Shown: in pieces, positions 42,201 to 47,143 of the stretch
Numbering within the stretch: the first letter of the stretch is position 1
How the letters are laid out: every line of letters begins with the position of its first letter
NCBI GenBank assembly: GCA_030158125.1
Contig: JAOATL010000021.1
Location: 62,001 to 126,000 of the forward strand
DNA: 64,000 nucleotides
Reading direction: 5' to 3'
Source: Limnohabitans sp.
Lineage (GTDB): Bacteria > Pseudomonadota > Gammaproteobacteria > Burkholderiales > Burkholderiaceae_C
Notes under the pieces: generated by a model
What the model saw: the letters and a program-made list of their open reading frames with translations, nothing else
What the model was told of the DNA's origin: nothing
Database searches by the model: none
Program-made: the position numbers and the translations under genes

Positions 42201-45200
42201 ACTGCCTGAAACAATGCCGCTAAGGGTAAAGTTACCCGCACCACCCAATGAACTGTTGGCACTTAAGGTCACGGCACCGCTAACCGTAGCGGCGTTACTG
42301 GTGTCGCCGTTAATCATGGCGCCAGCACTCGCAGGCCCTGCACCTAAAAGGTTGAAATTGTTAGTGACGCTTTTACCGTTCAAATCAACAGTGGAAGCCA
42401 GGCCACTGACTTCGTTAACCGGCGCCGTGCCAAAGGCAGCATTGTTACCAGCAATGACTTTGCCAGCTTGAAGGAATACATTTCCACTGAACGTATTGGC
42501 GGCTGACAAAGTTAAATCTGCTGAGGCATTGTTAATGAGTACACCGGACCCGCTTAAAACCCCAGCATATGTTTGCGCACTTGAGTTTGCAAAAATCAAG
42601 TTGCCGTTATTGGATACTGCGCTGCTACTTAAACTGCCAGACACTTGCATTGTTGGATTCACATAGCGCACGCACACAATAGATGCTGTGCCGCATAAAC
42701 CAACAGTTGCAGCGGTGGCATCAGGCGTTAAAGTAGTAGCGCCTGTGTGGCTTAAGTTACCTGTAAATGTGATTTTTGCAGATCGGTCTAGTGCTCTGAG
42801 TCCATAGCCCGCGCCAGCATAACCAATTGCATAACCCATGTCACCATTGAAGGCGGTAGCGTTGACCGCATTCAACATGGTTGTTGATGTGCTTGCGTAA
42901 AACTCATAGCCACTGCTGTCCACTTTGGCCTGCACATTGACACCACTTTGCTGCAACAACACCATCACTCGCTTGGTGTATTGACTGTCTTGATACAGGA
43001 TGTAAAAACTGCCGGTATTGTTGGCCGCATTGAAACTCTTGTTATTAACGCCTGACTCATTACCGCCCAACAATCCTCCCGTAGCGCCTCCTTGCAACGC
43101 ACCACCAGAAATACGATTCAACAACTCTGCCACGGTCGTATTGGTAGCTATAGTTTCGTAAGTACTATTCGATAAACTTGAACTAGATGTGGAATCATAG
43201 AAACGATTGAATCTGGCCACGACCTCAAGCGTGCCTGTACCGGAAATGTTATTGGGTACAGTCGTATCAGCAGAGAGATCAAACTTAAGCGTGGCATTGT
43301 TTGTTACGTTGCCAGAACCTAAAGATCCTGTGGTCGAACCGTTGCCCACTTGGAGCGTACCCGCCGTAATTTGCGTACCACCCGAGTAGGTGTTGGCACC
43401 TGTCAGAGAAAGTGCACCTGCACCTAATTTTTTAAAGGTAGACGTACTGCCGGAAATAACGCCGCTGTAGGTTGAGCTTCCACTTTGAGTGACGGTTAAG
43501 TCTCTGCCACTGGCAAGCGCTACATTCCCTGCACCCGCTAAGCCTGTGGCTTGGATTGAGACATTACCGCTGGTGGTTTCAGTTGTTGTTATTGAGCCTG
43601 TTAAGGTGACTATGCTGTTGCTCGTGAGGCTGACAGCGCCAGTGGAAGAAATGTTTGATGAGTTAACGGTCAAGGCCGTGCTGCTATTCACACTTACCGA
43701 ACTGACGTTAGAGCCTTGCAGATTGCTAATTTGATTGAATGCGTTGGTCAGCGTGACCGATGGATTTGTTGAACAAGCAACACACTTGCCCAAAATGAGC
43801 GTACCAACATTGATACTGCCACTTTCGGCGGAAACCTGAGAAATACTCGTTCCGGCTAGCACCTGAAGCTTGCCATTAGGCAAATTAACTAATTTATTTC
43901 CGGTTGATGCCTCAAAATCGATAGTGGTTCCAGCTTCAAGGGTTAAGGTATTGCTCGTCGTTGAATTAATGTAGTAATCACTGATTCCTGAACTCTGCCA
44001 CCCCTTTACCGCAATAAGGCCTGTGGCAAGTACACGGACATTTCCCGAATTCAGCGCACTCACAATCGTTCTGGTTTTTAAAGTAGCAACCCCTGGATAC
44101 GCTACACCATCCACAGTTGGGCCATAGTTTGTGGTGCCTCCGCCAGTCTCCATAACTGGTCCTGATGGATTGGCTGCTAGGGCGGTATAGGTTGTGGTAC
44201 CTGTTACTGTGTAGTTAATAGCTGTCCAGTCAGGAGTGACAATCCACAAATGCTCAGGATCTAATAACCATTCCCCATCATGACCTTTAGGCGCTTTGGT
44301 GGAAACTGTAATGTCCTCATCGATTTGCAAGTCTCGGCCCGAAGTTTCCACTTGGCCGCCGTTGCCGCCCAACAAGCCTGCTTTTGCATCAATACGGCCA
44401 TCAACCTTAGTCACAGAATTTGCATTGTGAATATCACTCCACAAAACAACCTTGCCACCATCGCCATTCATCAAAGCACTGGCATCAATCACAGCACCTT
44501 GTTCCATCGTCACTGTAGTAGCTTGATAGACGCCATTGCCACCTTGCCAGTCGCCACCAACCAGCACAGTTCCGCCACCTGTATTACCAGTCGCGGTTAT
44601 GCTTGATTTGTTTTCTAGGAAGATGTGATTGGCTGTAATGAGAACGTTACCGCCGCGGGTAGCGCCAATCGATTCGAGTGCACCGGTGAGGCTGATGCTG
44701 CCATTGTTGGCTGATAGTTGTATGCCGCCGCCACGTCCTGTAGAGCCGTTGGTTTGAACTAACGCTGACTGATACAGAGTCAGGGTGTTTGCGTTAACAG
44801 CAAACGAACCACCGTCTGTACCGCTAGCTTGAACAGTTCCAGCCAAGTTGGTCATTGATCCATTGAAGGCAATCACCCCGCCAGGGCCATTGTTGCCATT
44901 GGCTTGTACCAAGCTTCCTGACTCAGTTGTCAGACGTGGTGCTGAAAGATAAATTGCACCAGCAGGGCTACTCACTTGACCGTTGGTGCCGTTTGCCAGC
45001 ACTTCAGCGCCACTGTACAAGACCAATTCTTGGGATGCATTCAACGTGATAACGTTGGAAGCTGTGTCTTGTTTGGACTCATACAGCGCATCATTTGCAG
45101 CAGCTGTGGGATCAATTTGATCAAGAACACCATGGCTTAAAACAGCGGTTGACGAAACACCCACGCGACGTGAAATGTAGATAGCTTGTGCCAGCAATGA

Positions 45201-46970
45201 AATTGCACCGCCTAGACCTTCGCTGTCGACACCCAAGATAATGCCATTTGAATAGATCCTTTGCGCTTGAATCATCACTTGCCGCGCCTGGATTTTGGTG
45301 CCAGCATTCAAATGGGTAACTGAATTATTGAGGTGCAAGTTTAAATTTTCACCAACAATGTTGGCATTCAAAATGAGCGCCCCGCTAGAGAGCAGAGAGA
45401 GACTGGTCATCGTGCGGCCCTGCTTCAGAATATCTGCACCGTTGGCAATCGTGAGACTTCCTGATCCATTTAGCGTACAAACACCGTTACCAGGACACGC
45501 GGCTGTACTCGCTTTGGCATCAATGACGACATTGCTAAACCCAAGCGCCAGTGAAATAACGCGCGCCGCACCTGGGTCTATGGTGAGATCGGCGGCGCCG
45601 AGCAACCAGTTACCTAACTTGCCTTTGGGCGTTGACACATTGATTACAGCAGTGGGCTCAATGACTAGCTGAGATTTCGAGCTGGTTTCAATGAATCCAC
45701 CATCTCCCCCCAAAGAGCCTCCCATGGCCTTTAAAGTGCCCGCAACAGTGGTTTTGATACTAGACCACACATTGATTTGCCCACCATTGCCATTGACAAC
45801 AGAAGAAGCATCAACCAAGGCATCACTTTCAATTCGGGTCGTTTGGGCAAGATCTTTCGCAGCGACATTGCTACGTAAGCCATCCGAATTTTGGGTGTAT
45901 GTCACCCCGCTGGTGCCAATGTTGATAACGCCACCATTGGCAGAACCCTTTGCAACAGTTTGCGATCCAGCAGCAATCATGACGTTGTCGCCAACCAGAG
46001 TAATGCTTCCTCCGCCACCTTTAGTACCAGTGCCATTGGCAGTAACTGTGCCGGCTTGCTGGATGCTAGAGGCTACAAAATGCACGATACCACCACTAGA
46101 AACTGCGCTAGAAGCAGAAACAACACCTGTGTTGTTAATGGTGGTTGCCATCAAGCGACCAGCCGTACCTGCAGCCACCACAATAAGGCCACCCTGAACT
46201 TCTACCAATCGCTTGTTGTCAATTAAGCCTTTGTAGGTGGACTGGTCGACCTTGACGCTTAAAAGTTGGTCACCTCGAAAATCCAGTGTGATTTTTTCAC
46301 CAGAGGCCATGGCAATCGTATTGCCCTGCCCTTTTTTGGCCAAGAGATAACCTTCATTGCGAACTTCAGGCGCAAGCAGCGCGATGTAACCTTCGGCGGT
46401 ATTGGCAGTGATCGTCCCTTGATTAACAACCGCACCCTTGGCATTGCCTGAGTAGGTGCTCTTAGCTTCCATGAAATTTTTATTGGAAATGTCCAATGTC
46501 GATGCCACAACACCTGCTGCATCAATTTGCGCACCTTTACCAAAAGTAACACCATTGGGATTCACCAAGATAACTTGACCATTGGCTTTCACAGCGCCAT
46601 CAATGACCGACTCACTGCCGCCGGTTACACGGTTCAATGTGACAGCACTTGCGTTAGGTTGATTGAAGTTAACTGTGGCGTCTTTGCCAACATTAAAGTT
46701 ATCCCAAGTTACAACGGCACGTTGTGAAGTTTGGTTGATGTTGACTTGCAAATTACTTTGCGTGATGCTTGCACTCCCTGCAACAACATTTCCACCATTT
46801 GGAAGTGCACGCGAATTATTTTGAGCGTAAGAATTTTGCCCTGATGCCAACAAAAAAATGATGCAGGAAAGATTGAGAAAATTGATCACTTTTTTTACAG
46901 ACGCGAACTCAAAGCGACTGCCAACGGCAGCACTTATCTGTTCGAGATGTAAAAAAATAGAGTGAAGCAC
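21264..46970 (-). CDS. Giant TpsA exoprotein: filamentous haemagglutinin-type adhesin with MBG/YDG repeats (8,568 aa)
   Basis: One uninterrupted frame of 25.7 kb. Hydrophobic residues about 28-43 and the SYAQ site suggest a signal peptide. The TPS secretion domain (about 55-300) carries the NPNGV motif near 137. About 1,180-2,110 holds PATR-type beta-strand repeats (TLTGANTYTGATTLTGG), about 2,270-4,260 holds beta-helix repeats of the GNISITANGT kind, and about 4,270-8,300 is a long tandem of roughly 80-residue MBG/YDG repeats (VTYNGAAQSVSGF; NYNLTLVDGSLVIGKANATV). A Ser/Thr/Gln-rich linker (about 8,350-8,470) leads to a final Ig-like domain (LPSWLKFDPKTMEF). No toxin or anchor domain is seen at the C-terminus. 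The start is uncertain: the GTG at 46970 lacks a good ribosome-binding site. Expected role: cell-surface fibre for adhesion or aggregation. Confidence 0.92.
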   Translation of the reverse strand: MLHSIFLHLEQISAAVGSRFEFASVKKVINFLNLSCIIFLLASGQNSYAQNNSRALPNGGNVVAGSASITQSNLQVNINQTSQRAVVTWDNFNVGKDATVNFNQPNASAVTLNRVTGGSESVIDGAVKANGQVILVNPNGVTFGKGAQIDAAGVVASTLDISNKNFMEAKSTYSGNAKGAVVNQGTITANTAEGYIALLAPEVRNEGYLLAKKGQGNTIAMASGEKITLDFRGDQLLSVKVDQSTYKGLIDNKRLVEVQGGLIVVAAGTAGRLMATTINNTGVVSASSAVSSGGIVHFVASSIQQAGTVTANGTGTKGGGGSITLVGDNVMIAAGSQTVAKGSANGGVINIGTSGVTYTQNSDGLRSNVAAKDLAQTTRIESDALVDASSVVNGNGGQINVWSSIKTTVAGTLKAMGGSLGGDGGFIETSSKSQLVIEPTAVINVSTPKGKLGNWLLGAADLTIDPGAARVISLALGFSNVVIDAKASTAACPGNGVCTLNGSGSLTIANGADILKQGRTMTSLSLLSSGALILNANIVGENLNLHLNNSVTHLNAGTKIQARQVMIQAQRIYSNGIILGVDSEGLGGAISLLAQAIYISRRVGVSSTAVLSHGVLDQIDPTAAANDALYESKQDTASNVITLNASQELVLYSGAEVLANGTNGQVSSPAGAIYLSAPRLTTESGSLVQANGNNGPGGVIAFNGSMTNLAGTVQASGTDGGSFAVNANTLTLYQSALVQTNGSTGRGGGIQLSANNGSISLTGALESIGATRGGNVLITANHIFLENKSSITATGNTGGGTVLVGGDWQGGNGVYQATTVTMEQGAVIDASALMNGDGGKVVLWSDIHNANSVTKVDGRIDAKAGLLGGNGGQVETSGRDLQIDEDITVSTKAPKGHDGEWLLDPEHLWIVTPDWTAINYTVTGTTTYTALAANPSGPVMETGGGTTNYGPTVDGVAYPGVATLKTRTIVSALNSGNVRVLATGLIAVKGWQSSGISDYYINSTTSNTLTLEAGTTIDFEASTGNKLVNLPNGKLQVLAGTSISQVSAESGSINVGTLILGKCVACSTNPSVTLTNAFNQISNLQGSNVSSVSVNSSTALTVNSSNISSTGAVSLTSNSIVTLTGSITTTETTSGNVSIQATGLAGAGNVALASGRDLTVTQSGSSTYSGVISGSTSTFKKLGAGALSLTGANTYSGGTQITAGTLQVGNGSTTGSLGSGNVTNNATLKFDLSADTTVPNNISGTGTLEVVARFNRFYDSTSSSSLSNSTYETIATNTTVAELLNRISGGALQGGATGGLLGGNESGVNNKSFNAANNTGSFYILYQDSQYTKRVMVLLQQSGVNVQAKVDSSGYEFYASTSTTMLNAVNATAFNGDMGYAIGYAGAGYGLRALDRSAKITFTGNLSHTGATTLTPDATAATVGLCGTASIVCVRYVNPTMQVSGSLSSSAVSNNGNLIFANSSAQTYAGVLSGSGVLINNASADLTLSAANTFSGNVFLQAGKVIAGNNAAFGTAPVNEVSGLASTVDLNGKSVTNNFNLLGAGPASAGAMINGDTSNAATVSGAVTLSANSSLGGAGNFTLSGIVSGSGIALTKVGDGTLTLTGANTYTGATTLTGGILSVATLANGGLNSNLGASSNVAANLVLNGGTLSYTGSAVSTDRLFTITDNGGTISASGAGALNFTNTGAIAYTGTSTRTLTLAGSNTGDNTLRPVFANNTGLSSLTKTGVGTWLLTGTNTYTGVTTISGGILSVGTLANGGTNSHIGASTNVASNLVLNGGTLKYTGTAVSSDRLFTLGANGGTIDASGTGALTFTNAGSIGYVGTTTRSLNLIGSGTATLSQILGDNTGATSLTKSGAGTWALSATNSYTGTTTISAGMLSIATDRNIGTVPSTTTANSITLSGGVLQATGAAALDAKRGITLTAASGLAATSGNSLTLNGIVDGSFALAINGGTQTGTVTLSGENIYSGTTTVTGGTLSGGNASLTRAAFGTGAITVGTGATLFTDRSTLSNNLTLNGGTLQGTNGSGEIWNGTVALTGANTFNAGSSITLNGIISGTGSATKTGAGVLTLTGANTYTGGTTVSGGTLKAGISSVGTITSGAFGSGLVTVQTGYTVDLNGFNAANALNLSGAGISSNGALINSSATAATASGAVTIAANTSIGGSGAITMSGAISASTNTVSFVNSASVTAENTSNSVAALTITNSALVLKTTSALTVNASSLSGATTLQTVSAGKDITISGAITNNTNANTLTLMASRDILVSSTIAGASGKSLTTNFYSDVDNTGGGGFKATLASATVNTFGGNITIRGGTGDTTSGCAANYSCTAGYASYGGSQSDTIGVLLWSSLNAAGGNISIFGRGNSTASSTGVGIWIDFTGTALSTSGTGTITLNGLSTGANHGIYHFKGDVTAGTGLISITATAGSTSAYSGYRMAAGSITSSGGLSIAGTGGSNEYGVYIFGAGSINVAGDITINGQNASRNWGVSIEGSKVVQTTAGNISVTAEGTQGFYLVGSLIAGNHLTTPTSGGTITINATANSGSYGMQVNTGSLISHGAISITAVGGSAHAFRLEGVGGKVRSSGDIAISATTGGWGLTMYNDSLIQSTGGNISITSNGTGGGLYMGTTGGIYASSNTATPTATPTAGGTLTISATGAGSYGIQTSSGSLVSFGALDITARGTGAYQGAFIYGSGTFMAVGNITIDSATNGAQSGFDFSGSRVMQSTAGNISITAVGNYGMYLSGSIAASASSTDTSASTVPVTGGSITISATGRTQQGLEMVAGSLIANNGLTVTGSATGGYHGVYIAGAGSLKAVGDIAMTATTTGAQWSFYHTSSRFIQSTTGNISITSTANSGYGIYINGGGVVAGNDTTTPTVGGNITINSSSSWNDITGAALRLDGTSTKIIAYGDISIYANGASLGLNGVNQQGHGIILWGSSQVIRSYNGAISMTGYANRATGGVANWANISGGLTLYSGAVTIRAKNDLTLNGVSASGIGLYLTYTADSGGGITSDEGNIVMNGLSNDASYGGAIIRLPITATLGSVSISAAGQNYGHYQDAWYGSVSAKTDVNIIGYATSGHGVYLGTGSVTSSNGNVTVSGYTSSATTTQYGIYSNAINASASNGSVNFQGAKLDTVTTLANAVSNLSGSTPSPLFAIADSANPAFAATTGLNWTGSVTANTTNGYISIKAKAPSITGAMTAYGLALLSNNQNYSFNNASNNISSLVANIGTGSLTFTTASVLNIGTYNGVTGITAASVTLSAGGLTDTNDAGITVTSSSTLGITNATGSHDFSGVISGPIALTKSGAGTQTLSGANSYTGLTTISTGTLRLGTNGTSTNTPLGTTAAGTSITAGATLDLNGYTLGTSEALTLNGYGVSSNGALINSSASTPATYSGAITVGSASYIGGAGTMTLSGAVGSASYGVGFIGAGSYTLSNSGNTLSTIATSGIGSLTLKNNAALTIGAVNAISGMTFSGNALLDVTGNITMSGLTIQKNGSSDSTLSLKSSARVNLWNGSNQIKTDTAGGTGKLNMIFWSESDGGNTSGTSLAGTFTTNGGHIWAGGGSGSTTWNGLTVGNGAAGAGGDNTYAIDTQGNWTTTGGSIWLAGNVGTGAGYDLAIANGAAQVFNVGAGSITLLGDYQYIGTTSVTSTGTLTIAPYGNAFTDGSGVIRQFTWSGAGATNFAGTGSIANMTINSIGSLKGLVIGKSTSTSNANVTISNAISIAGPISIYGGNITVSGALTTTSGASGTISLYSADSIIATASLTTTGADVLLTSNTDGAAGGSINLNNQTTSTSGGNITLGGGADGSGYAEGSVSSLNSVWAYRGIYLNNATINSAAGNIDLRGKGWVGASYTTDSYSLGIDMVIGSVVRSTTGNISMTGLGGTNYKAANHSAGINFCDCGTAMSIYSVSGNVSLSGTAGTGTARAYAGINQDSGVTSIYSTSGNVTVTGIGTGVNDKGINIYSGTTFNVGTNVGNSIATSGNVVLQANNFNIVGALNIKNTGTVTLEPISSSFTSALSWPSNVNLISTTGLTLGKASNTADITIGAATSVAGPVTIYGGAINVNAALTATGANTITLKASGDVVNGASGYVVASNLLMQGGNVTLDNAANNAVSTLAASDVSGFIFANKNALTIGTVAGTSGVTATGVIGISTYAGDLTFAQSVATSNTTSSAMVLTAASNTAAGTATGGNVVLSGSPSITTGTNGRLIVYTGSVADSTGITSLVGSGTGNFRYNSKPGTSNFTTALGTSGNYAVYRQAVTATVTTDSQTVVYGDAITLTGTTIGLVNGDVASYTISSPVYATANKLKAGTYTILGGGAIALGYNVTATNGTLTVDRKAVNITGFAVSDKAYDGGTTATVTNSGSVSGQITGDLLTVSGVAASFTTKNAGLQNLVIGGGTLSGADSGNYTASISGSTTATINPKAVTLTAPVISKVYNSDTLYTIQASQLTSLSSQLGVAGDAVTAATLSFATKDAGTANKTANLSNAIISDGNSGNNYAISYVSNSTSTITKASLSITGVNTSVTYNGLAQTNATAGIAGTQGSDSFTISGYGTGTNYSATAYADNLVATGNSGTSASNYNISYTNGSLTIGKASLVVTADNKSRIYGSANPTLTYTLSGYVNGEGASAHTGAPTLATTASLTSNVGTVAITASANNLSATNYDFTYANGTMSITQAPLSVTGDNTSVTYTGLAQTNSAATVTGLKNGNSFTITGYGSGTNYNATPYADNLVATAAAGTLASNYNITYTNGGISIGKANATVTGNSAIGNYTGQAQSVSGYTVSGLVNDESVSVLNGVAAAGASGTNAGTYTNTVTGTGGNNYNLTLVDGSLTIAKVNATVTANSANLTYTGQAQSASGFTATGLVNGESVSVLTGVTASGASGTIAGTYANTVSGTSTNYNLTLVDGSLVIGKANLLVTADNQTRVYGNANPTLTYTVSGYVNGEGASVHSGAPTIATTASLTSSVGNLAITAAANNLTATNYNFTYANGTMAITPAPLIVTGVNTSVTYTGLAQTNSDATITGLKNGNSFTISGYGTGTNYSATAYADNLGATAGAGTSASNYNISYVNGGLSIGKANATVTANSASRTYNGVAQSVSGFTASGLVISETTAVLTGVTASGATGTNAGTYTNTVSGTANNYNLSFVNGSLVINKANATVTGNSASVTYNGTAQTVSGYTVTGLVNDETSAVLNGLNASGATGTNAGTYTNTVSGTSNNYNLTLVNGSLVIGKANATVAGNSASSTYTGQAQSVSGFAVTGLVNNELPAVLTGVSASGASGTNAGTYTNTVSGTDANYNLTLVNGSLVIGKANATVTGNSVSGTYTGHTQSVSGFTATGLVNGDNVAVLTGVTASGATGTNAGTYTNAVSGTDNNYNLTLVHGALNIAKVNLNVTADNQTRVYGGANPTLSYSITGFVNSENASVILGAPVLTTNANSSTGVGTVAITPAVGTLSATNYSFTTVNGTLTITPKLLTVSAADQSTNYGTALDLGTNNTGATRFSTSGLINSDTVTAVVLTQNNNSTVPVGQGAGIYSGPTSGILIGGATGSGLSNYAISYAAGALTILPKALTISGQTVANKVYDTGTIATLNSSSAALVGVVGSDAVGLSTSGSYGTFASANVANNIAVTVDGNALTGADASNYTLSQPAGLTANITPATLTVTARADAKFVTQSDVAGFNGASITGFVGGETSAVLGGTLTITRNNAGVDSASLNPYSGVLQPAGLTSNNYTIQYVAGDYSIVPAETLLVKVANAAVTYGTTPSLVPTSVEYMNGVNVLKTLTQTVASGNTYTYSDGVGGSATFTLTAAGTTSTSNNLNAGNSYSTTGTNYTKVGSNFTGAPIYTGSVDVAQRAITASTTNVSKVYDGSTSMSGLTIDLSNLLTGDVVGATGAGAFSQSNTGSNLSFSVSNLSLNGADKNNYYLSGGTSLSGNNGAITTRPITINADSNQSKTYGNADPVALGYTPEAFSAGRGLVTGDSFTGSLSRAVSENVGSYAISQGTVANSNYAITFVPANFAISARPITLSANSATKVYGAVDPNLSVGIASGSLASLSVTDTLADVTGTLSRSAGENVGNYSIALGSGASAGAKVNNYSVTYNSAALAITPAALTVTGANTSVTYTGLAQTNSAATITGLKNSDSFTITGYGTATNHSATAYSDNLVATPATGTSASNYSITYNNGGINIGKANATVTGNSATVTYTGLPQSVSGFTATGLLNNETTAVLTGVTASGVTGTSAATYINTVSGTSNNYNLTFVNGSLVIGKANATVTANSSTVTYNGAAQTVSGFTVTGLVNNELATVLTGLNASGATGTNVGSYTNTITGTSNNNYNLTLVDGSLVIGKANLVVTADNKTRVYGDANPALAYTVTGYLGSDNGSVVTGTPTLATAANLTSNVGNEPITAAANNLSATNYNFTYANGSMAITPASLSVTGANTSVTYTGQAQTNSAATITGLKNSDNFTITGYGTGRNYNATAYADNLVATAGAGTSASNYNISYTNGGLSISKANATVTGNSANLTYNGAAQSATGFAASGLVNGETAAVLTGVTASGATGTNVGTYINTLSGTDNNYNLSFVNGSLVIGKANATVTANSASLNYTGQAQSVTGFTATGLVHGETTAVLTGVTVSGATGTNAATYTNTVGGTDSNYNLAFVNGSLVIGKANATVTGNSATGTYSGQTQSVSGFTATGLVNNETIADLTGVTASGATGTNAGTYANSVTSTGSSNYNLTLVNGSLVIGKANATVTGNSASVTYNGAAQTVSGFTATGLVHGETTAVLTGVSAPGVTGTNAGTYANAVTGTDSNYNLTFVDGSLVIGKANLVVTADNKTRLYGDANPALTYTVTGYFGSDNGSVVTGTPTLATAANLTSNVGNEPITAAANNLSATNYNFTYANGSMAITPASLSVTGANTSVTYTGQAQTNSAATITGLKNSDNFTITGYGTGRNYNATAYADNLVATAGAGTSASNYNISYTNGGLSIGKANATVTGNSSTVTYNGTAQTVSGYTVTGLVNDETAVVLSGLSASGATGTNAGTYANTVTGTGTSNYNLTLVDGSLVIGKANATVTGNSLNVTYNGAAQTVSGYTATGLVNGETIAVLTGVSASGATGTNAGTYTNTVTGSGSSNYNLTLVDGSLVIGKANLVVTADNKTRVYGDANPALTYTVTGYLGSDNGSVITGAPTLATAATLTSNVGNEPITAAANNLSATNYAFTYANGTMSITPASLSVTGANTSVIYTGVAQNNSAATIVGLKNSDSFTITGYGTGRNYNATAYADNLVATAGAGTSASNYNISYTNGGLSIGKANATVTGNSATGTYTGLSQTVSGFTAAGLVNGETTAVLTGVTASGATGTNVGTYTNIMSGAANNYNLTFVDGALVIGKANATVTGNSSTVTYNGTAQTVSGYTVTGLVNDETAVVLSGLSASGATGTNAGTYANTVTGTGTSNYNLTLVDGSLVIGKANATVTGNSATVTYNGAAQSVAGYTVTGLVGTDAVSVLSGLSASGATGTNAGTYANTVTGTANNNYNLTLVDGALVIGKANATVTGNSASVTYNGAAQTVSGFTATGLVHGETTAVLTGVSAPGVTGTNAGTYANAVTGTDSNYNLTFVDGSLVIGKANLVVTADNKTRLYGDANPALTYTVTGYFGSDNGSVVTGTPTLATAANLTSNVGNEPITAAANNLSATNYNFTYANGSMAITPASLSVTGANTSVTYTGQAQTNSAATITGLKNSDNFTITGYGTGRNYNATAYADNLVATAGAGTSASNYNISYTNGGLSIGKANATVTGNSSTVTYNGTAQTVSGYTVTGLVNDETAVVLSGLSASGATGTNAGTYANTVTGTGTSNYNLTLVDGSLVIGKANATVTGNSATVTYNGAAQSVAGYTVTGLVNGETASVLSGLSASGATGTNAGTYANTVTGTANNNYNLTLVDGSLLIGRANVTVTGNSASGTYTGRAQSVAGYTVSGLLNGDATGVLTGLSASGASGVNAGTYINAVTGIATSNYNLTLIDGSLEIGKVNVTVTGNSATGTYSGLPQTVSGFAASGLVNGETTDVLSELRATGATGVNAGRYINAVTGSDNNYNLALVDGTLVIGKAIATVTVTANSASRTYTGQAQSVLGFTASGLLNGETVGVLTGLRTSGATGVNVGKYTNALTGSDSNYNLTLVDGSLVIGKAELVVVADNKTRVYGDANPTLTYSVKGLLGNDNAAVLNSAPVLTTTANLSSSVGSWSISVTANNLTSTNYNVSSEKGEMNITPRPITVTANAGQFKVVGAPDPNLTYSLEANGPSRGIIGSDTFYGNIVRAAGEVIGDAYAISKGTLANSNYTISFVPSAFIIKPEVSSASSGGSLVNSIVSNNNFQTSTPVSTANETPSVSAASVDQTNTATSQTGTTQSSTALNSSVQTNTVQASTEQLSSAQVSSVETNSLQTNASQASASQPTTVQAISVQVSAIGANTVVSAQIPATLVNGFSFKVPDQVVQRIASSGNAVTAQLADGKELPSWLKFDPKTMEFKAQSSVNVFEVSDVIKVAIKYGNETIILEIKAAEALDKR
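23395..24325 (-). repeat. 931-bp block identical to 25795-26725 (first copy)
   Basis: By direct comparison the block at 23395-24325 and the one at 25795-26725 show no difference, flanked by mismatches at 23394/25794 and 24326/26726. The offset is exactly 2,400 bp (800 codons). Within it, 23592-23992 recurs a third time at 27423-27823. Confidence 0.9.
24481..24776 (-). repeat. 296-bp block identical to 23281-23576
   Basis: The two blocks lie exactly 1,200 bp apart and are identical from 23281/24481 to 23576/24776, with mismatches immediately outside. The offset is half of the 2,400-bp offset seen for the 931-bp block, consistent with a higher-order unit of 1,200 bp. Confidence 0.88.
25795..26725 (-). 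repeat. 931-bp block identical to 23395-24325 (second copy)
   Basis: Second copy of the perfect in-frame duplication in the MBG array. Perfect identity between tandem units that are otherwise diverged points to recent gene conversion or unequal exchange. An assembler could also produce or collapse such copies. Confidence 0.9.
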
Positions 46971-47051
46971 TTGTGAGTCTGAATGCGTTTAACGAATTTT
47001 CGAGGTTCAAAAAACCAACGAACATTCTAAAAAAACAAGGCTTTTTTCATA

Positions 47052-47067
47052 ATGTACTTAGGTACAT
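47052..47067. promoter_or_regulatory. Perfect palindrome between the adhesin and the two-component genes (candidate response-regulator site)
   Basis: ATGTACTTAGGTACAT: perfect 6-bp arms around TTAG. It lies 82 bases before the adhesin start and 77 bases before the kinase start, central in the 173-bp divergent region. NarL/FixJ-class LuxR-type regulators bind dyads of about this size, and one is encoded next door. Binding is inferred. Confidence 0.5.
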
Positions 47068-47143
47068 GTTTGGTCGTATATCTAAGCTATATTGCCCAAT
47101 AAGGACGCTACCAAGGTCGAATCTGTCAACTCGCTGAAGAACT

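Noticed and set aside
22195-46555. Many plus-strand open frames of 60-190 codons opposite the giant adhesin gene (for example 24963-25529, 27360-27926, 40132-40626)
   Set aside because: They are antisense shadows. They recur with the repeats, have low-complexity Cys/Arg- or Val/Pro-rich composition and match no family.
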